Shown here in pieces: positions 1-8,005 of a stretch of DNA of 35,000 nt; within the stretch, counting starts at the first letter, position 1, and each line of letters opens with the position of its first letter. The position numbers were made by a program, and so were the translations under genes. The DNA comes from an uncultured Ectothiorhodospiraceae bacterium (lineage in GTDB: Bacteria > Pseudomonadota > Gammaproteobacteria > Nevskiales > Oceanococcaceae), in NCBI GenBank assembly GCA_937141935.1, contig CAKZQS010000037.1, forward strand, positions 1 to 35,000, given 5' to 3'. The notes under the pieces were generated by a model that saw only the letters and a list, made by a program, of their open reading frames with translations, did no database searches and was not told the origin of the DNA.

Positions 1-23
1 CCTTCGGGCTCCCTGCGGTCGTT

Positions 24-69
24 CGAATCGGCTCTCCTGCCGATTCGGCAAGTCCTGGTGGGCCCACCA
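24..69. repeat. inverted repeat plus 14-bp palindrome at window start
   Basis: Two symmetrical elements lie in the 271 bp before the first gene. A 9-bp perfect stem (positions 24-32 with 39-47, loop TCTCCT) is followed by the perfect palindrome TGGTGGGCCCACCA at 56-69. The palindrome resembles a tRNA acceptor end with CCA, but there is no T-arm or anticodon arm in front of it, so it is not a tRNA. There is no T-run for a terminator. I see no coding sequence in 1-271. The function is unknown; an intergenic repeat element is possible. Confidence 0.4.
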
Positions 70-271
70 CTTTCGTCGCGCAGCGGCTGCCATCCGATTC
101 CCGGTGGCGGCTGCAGGTGACTCGGGCCGTCCTGGCCCTCGCCCTTCGCGCCCCTGGGGTCTGTCAAATCGGCCGCCCTGCGTAAAGCCGGTGACGCCGG
201 TGCGCCCAGCATTCCCGGCACCCGGCCGACCTTCTTGGCATCATCCCCCCTCCCCCAACACCGGACGGCCG

Positions 272-1513
272 ATGAGCACGCCCACGCTGAATTCCCCCCT
301 GACCCTGCCGCGCGGCGGCACGCTGGCCAACCGCATTGCCAAGTCGGCGATGAGCGAGGCTCTGGGCACGATGGACAACCGGGTCACGCCGGAGCTGGTG
401 CGGCTGTACCAGCGCTGGGGTGCCGGGGGTGCGGGGCTGCTGGTCACCGGCAATGTGATGATCGACCGCAAGGCGCTGGGCGAGCCGGGCAATGTGGTGA
501 TTGAGGACGAGCGCGACATGGCGCAGCTGCGCGAGTGGGCGCAGGCGGGCCAGGCCGCGGGCGCACAGCTGTGGGTGCAGCTGAACCACCCGGGGCGGCA
601 GTGCCCCAAGGGACTGAACCGGGAGTCGGTGTCGCCCTCGGCGGTGCCCTTCAACAAGGCGATGCAGCCCTACTTTGATACGCCCCGCGCGCTGACGGGC
701 GCGGAGATCGAGACGCTGATTGCACGCTACGCCCGCGCGGCCGCGATCTGCCGCGAGGCTGGCTTTGCCGGTGTGCAGATCCATGGCGCGCATGGCTACC
801 TGGTCAGCCAATTCCTGTCGCCCAAAACCAACCAGCGCGAGGACGAATGGGGCGGCAGCGCCGAGAACCGCCGCCGCTTCGTGCTGCGGGTGCTGGCGGC
901 GATGCGTGCGGCCACGGCCGCGGACTTCCCCATCGGCATCAAGCTGAACTCGGCGGATTTCCAGCGCGGCGGCTTTAGCGAGGAGGAATCGCTGGATGTG
1001 ATGTCGGCGCTGGCCGACGCCGGAATCGACCTGATCGAGATCTCCGGCGGCACCTATGAGGCACCGGCGATGACTGGCGTACGCGCCTCCACCCGCGAGC
1101 GCGAGGCGTACTTTCTGGACTTTGCCGACAAGGTGCGCGCTCGGCTGCCGAACACGCCGCTGATGGTCACCGGCGGTTTTCGCAGCGCGGCGGGCATGAA
1201 TGCCGCACTGGCCAGCGGCACCTTGGACCTGTGCGGCGTGGCGCGGCTGCTGGCCATCGAGCCGGAGGCGCCGCGGCGCCTGCTGGCCGGCCAGAACCCG
1301 CGCGAGACGGTGCGCCCGATCAAGACCGGCATCGGCCCGGTAGACCGCATGGCGATCATGGAGGTCACCTGGTACACGCGGCAATTGCGGCGCATTGGCC
1401 GCGGCGGCGCGCCCAAGCCGCGCGAGTCGGGGCTGAAGGCCTTCGTGTGCAGCCTGGCCGACACGGCCAAGGGCCTGCGGGCCACGCGCCGCCTGCGCGC
1501 CAGCGGCGCCTGA
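272..1513 (+). CDS. NADH:flavin oxidoreductase (old yellow enzyme family)
   Basis: An FMN-dependent ene-reductase type TIM barrel of 413 residues, a usual length for the family; cytoplasmic, reducing activated double bonds with NAD(P)H. Seen in the sequence: an N-terminal barrel strand NRIAKSAMSE (about 20-29), LWVQLNHPGRQ (100-110), the active-site pair H171/H174 in HGAHGY, and the family signature SPKTNQREDEWGGS (183-196) followed by ENRRRF. LIEISGG (254-260) and the later VTGGFRS segment fit the phosphate-binding end of the barrel. The frame is open back to position 104, but that extension is low-complexity Pro/Arg-rich translation, so the ATG at 272 is preferred despite a weak ribosome site. 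It lies 16 bp upstream of the glyoxalase gene, probably one transcript. The substrate cannot be told. Confidence 0.9.
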   Translation: MSTPTLNSPLTLPRGGTLANRIAKSAMSEALGTMDNRVTPELVRLYQRWGAGGAGLLVTGNVMIDRKALGEPGNVVIEDERDMAQLREWAQAGQAAGAQLWVQLNHPGRQCPKGLNRESVSPSAVPFNKAMQPYFDTPRALTGAEIETLIARYARAAAICREAGFAGVQIHGAHGYLVSQFLSPKTNQREDEWGGSAENRRRFVLRVLAAMRAATAADFPIGIKLNSADFQRGGFSEEESLDVMSALADAGIDLIEISGGTYEAPAMTGVRASTREREAYFLDFADKVRARLPNTPLMVTGGFRSAAGMNAALASGTLDLCGVARLLAIEPEAPRRLLAGQNPRETVRPIKTGIGPVDRMAIMEVTWYTRQLRRIGRGGAPKPRESGLKAFVCSLADTAKGLRATRRLRASGA

Positions 1514-1529
1514 GGCGCCTGAGGCGGCC

Positions 1530-1970
1530 ATGCAATACCTGCACACGATGCTGCGTGTCGCCGACCTGGACGCGGCGCGGCATTTTTACTGCGAGTTGCT
1601 GGGCCTGGTGGAGGTGCGGCGCGTCGACAACGAGGCCGGCCGCTTCACGCTGGTGTTCCTGGCCGCCCCGGACGATGTGGAGCTGGCCGCACAGCGCATG
1701 GCGCCGCTGGTGGAGCTGACCCATAACTGGGACCCGGAGGCCTACACCGGCGGCCGTAACTTTGGCCACCTGGCCTACCGCGTGGCGGATATCTACGCGC
1801 TGTGCCAGAAACTGCAGGACGCGGGCGTGACCATCAACCGCCCGCCCCGCGACGGCCACATGGCCTTCGTGCGCTCGCCCGACGGCATTTCCATTGAGCT
1901 GCTGCAGGCCGGCGACCCGCTGCCGCCCGCCGAGCCCTGGGCCTCGATGGAGAACAGCGGCAGCTGGTAG
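1530..1970 (+). CDS. gloA: glyoxalase I (lactoylglutathione lyase)
   Basis: A single-domain VOC-fold enzyme of 146 residues that isomerises the hemithioacetal of methylglyoxal and glutathione to S-lactoylglutathione in the cytoplasm. The four metal ligands of the short, Ni-type bacterial enzyme are visible: H5, E62 in VELTHNWD, H80 in GHLAYRV and E123 in ISIELLQ. VELTHNWD and FVRSPDGISIEL are typical for true GloA rather than a generic VOC protein. A GAGG ribosome site stands 8 nt before the ATG. It follows the flavin oxidoreductase by 16 bp, which suggests joint handling of reactive carbonyls. The C-terminus is about 10 residues longer than the E. coli protein and is Pro/Ser-rich. Confidence 0.88.
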   Translation: MQYLHTMLRVADLDAARHFYCELLGLVEVRRVDNEAGRFTLVFLAAPDDVELAAQRMAPLVELTHNWDPEAYTGGRNFGHLAYRVADIYALCQKLQDAGVTINRPPRDGHMAFVRSPDGISIELLQAGDPLPPAEPWASMENSGSW

Positions 1971-2092
1971 GCGCCGGCGTTTGACACCCACCCGGCCGTG
2001 GCAGCCTCGGCAGGGGCACCATGACTGGCCCCAGCACGGGCCAGGGCCAGGGTCCGGTCCCAGGTCCGGCATCGGCCGCCGGCGTGGCGCAG

Positions 2093-2118
2093 AAAAAAGG
2101 CCGCACCGAGGTGCGGCC
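2093..2118 (-). terminator. rho-independent terminator of the surface lipoprotein gene
   Basis: Read on the minus strand: perfect 8-bp stem GGCCGCAC/GTGCGGCC with a 4-nt loop, followed by a run of six T. It sits 27 bp after the stop of the lipoprotein gene. Confidence 0.8.
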
Positions 2119-2144
2119 GTCGTTCAGCATGGAATACCCCGGGC

Positions 2145-3782
2145 TTAGCGGGTCTGCCCCGCGGCGCCGGTGGCCGTGGCGCAACTGATGGGGATACTGA
2201 AGCTTTCGCTCGTTCCATCCGCGCTAATCGTGGTGGTCTGCGTCGCAACAGCCCCGTTCAGGTCGCTGAAGCGCGGCGCGATGCTGACGTTGTACGTGGC
2301 GCCCTGCACCAGATCGCTGAGCTGGTAGGCACCGGCGCCCAGGTTGACCGCGGTAGTCGCCGACAGGCCGGACAACGCGTAGCGCACGACGCCCGCAACG
2401 ACGGGCACGCTGACGGTGGTGTCCTGCGTGCAGGTGGCGGTGAGGTTCAGCGTTTCGCTGACGTAGGTCACCGGCTCCTGCAAGGTCAGGTTGACGGTGC
2501 CGCACACCGGCACCTCGCTGACCGTGTCGGCCCAGCTGTTGTTGGCAAAGTCGAAGGCCCGCACTCGCGCCGTCGCCTCGGCGCTGACGCCATAGCGCGC
2601 GGCCAGGTCGCCCGTAAGCAGCCGCAGGCTGGTGGCACCCCCGGGCACATAGCCGGAGGCGGAGGCGTCGCTGGACGTTTCGGTGACAAGCAGGCCAGCG
2701 GCGGGGACGCTGGCCCCGTCGAAGGTCACCACCATGTCCTGCGTACAGGCCGGCGTGCTGCGGGTCAGTGCGAAGAAGGTGAGGTGGTCGGTGTTGAAGG
2801 CGGCCGTGTGGCTGCCTGTACCGGCATTCAACGGACCGACGGTGACGGTCTGGTTTTCGTTTTGCCATTGCCCGCTGCGCTCGTCATAGGAGAACAGCGC
2901 CAACACGTCGCCCTCGGCGATGTTGCGGCCGGCGTTCGGCAGCGGCGTGTCGGCCGGCAACTCCAGCGCGATGGTGACCGGCTGCGAGAACTGCGTGACC
3001 GGGTCGCCATTGGCATCGGTGATCTCGATGTTCGCGCCGGCCAGGGGCTTGCGCACGGTCCCGCCACCAGCCACGGAAAGCCCGTCGGAGAGCGCTCCGA
3101 TCAAGATTGCGTCGTCCGCATCCGGGGCAGTGCGTTCGACGTGGCTGACGTTGATCTGCACCTGGCCGCCATCGGCCAGGCTGCCGTCGGGGCCACGCAG
3201 GTCGGTGCCGGCCGGCAGCGTCAGCACGGCCCAGCCGGCATCGCTGCGCCCGCCGCTGCCATCGGTCCGGGTATCCACCACGGTTGCTGCCGGCAGGTTT
3301 CCGCTGGCGATATCTGCCGTCTGGGTGACGTCACCGACGCCATCCGCCTCGCGACTGATCAGCGGGATCAGAGCCACTACCGCATCGGCGCCCTCGGCGA
3401 AGGCCGCCAAGGACACCGTTTGGCTGCGCGGCAGGTAGCCAGGCGCCTGCACCGCGATTTGAATGCGGTCGACGGTGGAACTGCGGCGCTGCGCCACCAC
3501 AAAGTTGCCATCGCTGCTGCTCAGCGTCTGCAGCGCATCGCCGTTGACGTCGACGATGCTGGTCGCCGGCTGGCCGTTACGCAGGAAACTCACAGTGACG
3601 TTATCGACCGTGCGGCCGCTGGCGGCATCCACCACCGAGCCGTTGATGGCCTTGCTCAGCGCGCCCGGTTGCGGCGGCGCCACCACCGGCTCGCGGCCAC
3701 CCCCATTGTTGTCGTCATCACAGCCCCAAAGCCCGAAGGCCGCCACGCACAGCAGCGCGGTTCGCAGTGTGGAATTCCGCAT
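2145..3782 (-). CDS. cell-surface lipoprotein with carboxypeptidase-like regulatory fold
   Basis: A 545-residue exported lipoprotein. The signal sequence ends in LWGC (lipid Cys21), followed by DDDNN, an acidic run that may steer it to the outer membrane or surface. Residues about 48-110 (GSVVDAASGRTVDNVTVSF) look like a carboxypeptidase-D regulatory beta-sandwich. The middle (about 175-340) has GANIEITDANGDPVTQFSQPVTI and LFSYDERSGQW, the pattern of FAM171-like or ZU5-like beta domains. The rest holds two CTQD-containing beta modules. The ATG at 3782 is chosen because it starts the signal peptide and has GAGG about 12 nt upstream; the open frame goes further but adds no signal sequence. I see no catalytic motif; a binding or structural role is an inference. 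Confidence 0.75.
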   Translation of the reverse strand: MRNSTLRTALLCVAAFGLWGCDDDNNGGGREPVVAPPQPGALSKAINGSVVDAASGRTVDNVTVSFLRNGQPATSIVDVNGDALQTLSSSDGNFVVAQRRSSTVDRIQIAVQAPGYLPRSQTVSLAAFAEGADAVVALIPLISREADGVGDVTQTADIASGNLPAATVVDTRTDGSGGRSDAGWAVLTLPAGTDLRGPDGSLADGGQVQINVSHVERTAPDADDAILIGALSDGLSVAGGGTVRKPLAGANIEITDANGDPVTQFSQPVTIALELPADTPLPNAGRNIAEGDVLALFSYDERSGQWQNENQTVTVGPLNAGTGSHTAAFNTDHLTFFALTRSTPACTQDMVVTFDGASVPAAGLLVTETSSDASASGYVPGGATSLRLLTGDLAARYGVSAEATARVRAFDFANNSWADTVSEVPVCGTVNLTLQEPVTYVSETLNLTATCTQDTTVSVPVVAGVVRYALSGLSATTAVNLGAGAYQLSDLVQGATYNVSIAPRFSDLNGAVATQTTTISADGTSESFSIPISCATATGAAGQTR

Positions 3783-3960
3783 GAATATCGCCTCGTTCTC
3801 GTTCGTTATTGCCCTGTGGTGAGGGCCCCCAGCGGCAGGCGGCATGCCACACGCCCCCCGCTACGCACCAGCAAGGCAGCTATTGCCGCCGCGCAAAACC
3901 GCCCCGATGAGACGGCCGGCCGGGCTGATGCAAGTGTGTGGCCGCGAGAACCGACGCCCG

Positions 3961-6900
3961 CTAGGTGCCGCTGGCCGGCAGCTCCTCGGGCAGGATGCGG
4001 TTGTGCAGGTGGCGCAAAAAGCCCTCTTCGGACACGGCCGGGCTCTTCAGGAAGCCCTGCATCTCGTGGCAGCCCAGCGCCTGCAACGTTTGCCACTGCG
4101 CCTGCGTTTCCACGCCTTCGGCCACCGCGCGCATGCGCAGGCTATTGGCCAGCGCGGCAATGGCGCCGCAGATGCTGGCCTGGTTGTCGTCCTTGTCCAC
4201 ATCCCGCACAAATTCGCGATCGATCTTGACCGTATCGATCGAGAACTCCTTGAGGTGCGTCAGCGAGGAATAGCCCGTACCAAAATCATCCAGCGCCACC
4301 GAGAAACCGGCCTGCTTCAGCCGCAGCAGCGAGTCGCGCACCTGCTCGACATCGGCAACCACGGCGGACTCGGTCAGCTCGACCTCCAGCGCCTCGGGCG
4401 GCACGTGGTATTCGCGGCAGGTCTCGATCAGCGTCTCCACGATGGCCGGCTGGCCCAGGTTGGCGGCCGACAGGTTGATGGCGATGGGCACCGTTTCCTG
4501 GCCGGCATCGAACCACTGCCGCAAGGTGCGGCAGATCCGCCGGATCACCCAGCTGTCCAGCGCGTGGATCAGGTCGCTTTGCTCGGCCAGCGGCACGAAT
4601 TCGGAGGGGCTGACCCAGCCGCGCTGGTCGTCGTGCCAGCGCAGCAGCGCCTCGGCCCCCGTCACACGGTCGTCGCTGTCGTAGCGCGGCTGGAAATAGA
4701 GCTGCAGCTGGTCGTCGTCGATGGCGGCGCTCAGCCGGGATTCCAGCGCCACCCGGTCGGCCGCACGGGCCGTCATGGCGCGGTCGTAGACCGCAACCCG
4801 TGACGCCGCCGCGTCGCCCATAGAACGCGCGGCCGTCGCCGCGAAGCGCAGCAGGGTGGCGGCGTCCTTGGCATCCCGCGGCGCGAGGGCAATCCCGAAG
4901 TGCAGGCCCAGGGGGACGCGGTGCTCCTGATACTGCAAGTGCTTGGTGCCCTGCGACAGCATGCGGTTGGCCAGCTGCGCGGCCCCTTCCTCGCCGCCCG
5001 CTTCCAGCGCATAGACCGCGAGCAGGTCGCCATCCACGCGGGCGATGTCACGCCGACCCACGTGCTCCTCGGTGCCATGCACGACGCGCACCAGGCGCGC
5101 CGCAACCGCCCGCATCACCTCATCGTGCACCACATGCCCCAGAGCATCGGACACATTGCGCGGCACGGTGACCCGAACGCAGATCACGGCCACCGTCATG
5201 TCGTCGTCCTTCGCCCGCACCAGCGCTTCGGCCAGGCGCTGCGAAAACAGGTGCCGGTTCGGCATGCCGGTCAATCGATCGTAAAAGGCCAGCTGGGTGT
5301 AGCGCGCATGGCGCTCCTGGGCGCGCAGCTGGAAGCGCAGATAACCGTAAAGCGCGAGCGCGATGGCCGCGCAGTACAGGGCATAGGCCCACCAGGTTGC
5401 CCAGGGCGCGGGGTGCACGGTGATGCCGAGGCGGGCGATGTTTGCGGTCGCGACGCCATCGCTGTTGATGCCGCGCGCCTCCAGCAGGTAGTAACCGGGG
5501 TTGAGGTTGGTGTAACTGATCCGCCGCTGCGGCGAGTAGCGGCTCCAGCTGTCGTCGAATCCCACCAGGCGGTAGGAATAGACATTCTTCTCCGGCGCCG
5601 TGAAGTCCGTGATCGCAAACTCGAATGTCACGGCGTTGTCGGCGTGACCGAGCTCGAGCTGCTGTCGGGTGTAGACCGAGGCCGAGGCTGGCAGCCGGCG
5701 AAACAACTGCTGCACCTCGGTCAACACGATTCGCGGCGGGTTGGTGTTGGTCTCGACCGCAGCAGGGTCAAAGATGTTGAAGCCATTGGGGCCGCCAAAC
5801 AGCAGCTGGCCGTCCGCGCGCCGGTGGTAAGCGCCAAAATTGAACTCCTCGGAATACAGCCCGTGTTCGCGGTGATAGCTACGCACCTGATGGGTGCGGG
5901 TATCGATGCGGGAGATCCCGGAGTTGCTGCTGAGCCAGAGCCCGCCGGAGTCATCCGGCAGTACCGAGTAGATGACATTTCCGGACAAGCCCTGCGCACT
6001 TGTCACCCAGCGAAAACGCACCTCGTCGCGCTGCAGGGCCACGGCGCTCATCCGCCCCAGCCCGAAGCCGGCCGTGCCGATCCACACATCGCCGTCCTCG
6101 GACACATGCACGGCATAGATCGCATCGGAGCGCAATCCATAGGGCGTCTCGAACACGGCACGAATATGCCGTGCGACCTGGAGGTCCGCACCCACCATCA
6201 CCAGACCGGCGCCGTCGGTCCCGATCCAGATTTCGCCGTCAGGCGCCTCGGTAATGGCGGTCGGCCGAATGTTTTCGAGCAGGTCGCCGGACTGCAGGCG
6301 GTGGACCTGATCCGCGGAGTCGATCCAGGACACGCCACCGTTGAACGTGCCCACCCAAACGCGCCCCTGCGAATCCTCGAACAGCGACATCACGCCGGCG
6401 CTGCGCAGTGCGTTGGGGTCCGCACGATCCGCCGGAAAGCTACGCAGCGAGCCGTCGGCCGGGTCGTAGCGCAACAGCCCGCCCGCCAGCGTGCCGATCC
6501 AGAGCCTGTCGCGCCGGTCGCGCAGCAAGGCCATTACGCGCGCATCGGGGAGGTCGAACAGGCCCGCGGCCTTCGTCACCGGCCCGACCCGCACACCCTC
6601 ATGATTCAGGCGCACCATGCCGGCACCGATCGTTCCCATCCAGGTTTCGCCTTGCGGACCATCCGCAAAGGCGGTGACATGCGCGCCGGACAACCACTGC
6701 GGCGCGCGCGGGCCAAAAGACCAGCTTCGCGAGTTCCACCATGAGGCGCCGCCGCCACGGGTCCCCAGCCAGACGGCGCCGGCAGAATCCTGGTACACCG
6801 TCATCACGTCGTCGCCGCCCACGCTGAAGGGATCCGTGCGGTCATGCCGGATCCAGCGCGGCTCGGTGCCGCTCGCCGAATACACCAGCACGCCGGCGTC

Positions 6901-7794
6901 GGTGGCCGCCCATACCCGGCCGTCGCGATCCTCAAGCAAATCCTGAACCCGAGCGTCAGCGTCCAGCCCCTCCGGCCTTGGCAGGCGCTCCGCTGACCGC
7001 CCCGGCTCCCAGCGGGCGATATCCCCCGTGTTGGTCCCCAGCCACAAATCCCCATTCCGCGCGACCAACAGCGCCGTCAGCGGCGCTTCGAGCATCGGCG
7101 CGGCCGCGGTGGCGGCAACGGCGCGGAGGCGCGTATCGCCCACCGCCATGCGATACAGGCCACGCATGGTGGCCACCCAAACATCCCCCGAAGGCGACTC
7201 GGCGATCGCGGTCACCCGCAGGTCCGTCGGGCCGCCATCCACGGCGACCGCCTCGGGCTGGAACTGCGGCGCCTTGCTAAGGAATGCGCCAGCCCCGTCA
7301 GTGCCATGCCACACGGCACCATCACTCGCGGCGAGCAGCGAGGTCGCGCGCCGCCGAGGCGCACCTTCGGGCGCGCCGCCGGCGGGCAGGAAGGACTGAA
7401 AGCGCTCCTCGCTGCGGTCCCAGCGAATGACGCCCGCGTCATTGCTGGCCAGCCACAAATCGCCGCGGCTGTCCTCCGCAACCGCCCAGATGTAATCGCT
7501 GCGCAGACCACCGGGGTCGAGATAGTCGCGGTAGTAATGCGTGAACTCGTAGCCGTTGTAGCGGTTCAGGCCGTTCTCGGTGGCCAGCCACAAAAAGCCC
7601 TGCGAGTCCTGGTACACGTCCAACACCGTGTTCTGGCTCAGCCCTTCGCGGACCCCCATCGTCTCGAACAAAAAGGGCGCGCCCGCGCTCGCCAGCACCC
7701 CCGGCACCCACAGCAGCAGGCCCAGGCGGCAACACACCCCCAGTAGCATCGACAGGCCGGCATCCCTGAATCGCGGCCCGGATGAATTCGTCAC
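3961..7794 (-). CDS. beta-propeller sensor with degenerate GGDEF and intact EAL domain
   Basis: A 1277-residue membrane sensor and probable cyclic-di-GMP phosphodiesterase. Order: signal peptide (about 10-35); two seven-bladed-type propellers of the two-component-regulator repeat family, starting SQNTVLDVYQDSQGFLWLAT and continuing to about 690; a Y_Y_Y beta domain (YSYRLVGFDDSW, LNPGYYLLEARG); one membrane helix at about 801-820; GGDEF domain (about 837-960); EAL domain (about 1025-1265). The GGDEF signature reads DGDLL (921-925), so cyclase activity is unlikely. EAL residues are kept: E1048 in EALLRW, N1107, E1139, D1169/D1170 in DDFGTGYSS, K1190, E1226. A GTG start at 7794 with AAGGGG five nt upstream is preferred; an ATG at 7749 lacks a ribosome site. 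The ligand is unknown. It is transcribed divergently from the subtilase gene. Confidence 0.88.
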   Translation of the reverse strand: MTNSSGPRFRDAGLSMLLGVCCRLGLLLWVPGVLASAGAPFLFETMGVREGLSQNTVLDVYQDSQGFLWLATENGLNRYNGYEFTHYYRDYLDPGGLRSDYIWAVAEDSRGDLWLASNDAGVIRWDRSEERFQSFLPAGGAPEGAPRRRATSLLAASDGAVWHGTDGAGAFLSKAPQFQPEAVAVDGGPTDLRVTAIAESPSGDVWVATMRGLYRMAVGDTRLRAVAATAAAPMLEAPLTALLVARNGDLWLGTNTGDIARWEPGRSAERLPRPEGLDADARVQDLLEDRDGRVWAATDAGVLVYSASGTEPRWIRHDRTDPFSVGGDDVMTVYQDSAGAVWLGTRGGGASWWNSRSWSFGPRAPQWLSGAHVTAFADGPQGETWMGTIGAGMVRLNHEGVRVGPVTKAAGLFDLPDARVMALLRDRRDRLWIGTLAGGLLRYDPADGSLRSFPADRADPNALRSAGVMSLFEDSQGRVWVGTFNGGVSWIDSADQVHRLQSGDLLENIRPTAITEAPDGEIWIGTDGAGLVMVGADLQVARHIRAVFETPYGLRSDAIYAVHVSEDGDVWIGTAGFGLGRMSAVALQRDEVRFRWVTSAQGLSGNVIYSVLPDDSGGLWLSSNSGISRIDTRTHQVRSYHREHGLYSEEFNFGAYHRRADGQLLFGGPNGFNIFDPAAVETNTNPPRIVLTEVQQLFRRLPASASVYTRQQLELGHADNAVTFEFAITDFTAPEKNVYSYRLVGFDDSWSRYSPQRRISYTNLNPGYYLLEARGINSDGVATANIARLGITVHPAPWATWWAYALYCAAIALALYGYLRFQLRAQERHARYTQLAFYDRLTGMPNRHLFSQRLAEALVRAKDDDMTVAVICVRVTVPRNVSDALGHVVHDEVMRAVAARLVRVVHGTEEHVGRRDIARVDGDLLAVYALEAGGEEGAAQLANRMLSQGTKHLQYQEHRVPLGLHFGIALAPRDAKDAATLLRFAATAARSMGDAAASRVAVYDRAMTARAADRVALESRLSAAIDDDQLQLYFQPRYDSDDRVTGAEALLRWHDDQRGWVSPSEFVPLAEQSDLIHALDSWVIRRICRTLRQWFDAGQETVPIAINLSAANLGQPAIVETLIETCREYHVPPEALEVELTESAVVADVEQVRDSLLRLKQAGFSVALDDFGTGYSSLTHLKEFSIDTVKIDREFVRDVDKDDNQASICGAIAALANSLRMRAVAEGVETQAQWQTLQALGCHEMQGFLKSPAVSEEGFLRHLHNRILPEELPASGT

Positions 7795-7799
7795 GCAGT

Positions 7800-7805
7800 C
7801 CCCTT
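7800..7805 (-). promoter_or_regulatory. ribosome binding site that selects the GTG start of the sensor
   Basis: AAGGGG on the minus strand, 5 nt before GTG at 7794. The next ATG at 7749 has no comparable site, so this decides the start and gives a normal signal peptide n-region (basic RFRD). Confidence 0.55.
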
Positions 7806-8005
7806 CGTTGACGCGTAGTGGCACCCAGTGGCGGCACCGCAGTAAGTATGAAGGCAATGTACTGTGCGGGCCCCGGCCTGTCGAAGCGCGTAGGCGTTTT
7901 TACGATAGACCCTGTCAAAAAGCCGGCGTAAAGTGCGCCCTGAGAACCTGAGCCTGCGGCTGGGGGAAGCCGCTGTCCCGCCCCGCGCGGGAATTGGAGA
8001 ACGAA

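Noticed and set aside
56-69. TGGTGGGCCCACCA as the 3' end of a tRNA gene
   Set aside because: No T-arm, anticodon arm or matching acceptor strand is visible in the available upstream sequence.
161-167. CTGTCAA as a Pho half-site before the first gene
   Set aside because: No second half-site 11 bp on either side.
7912-7918. CTGTCAA between sensor and subtilase as a Pho half-site
   Set aside because: No partner half-site at 11-bp spacing.
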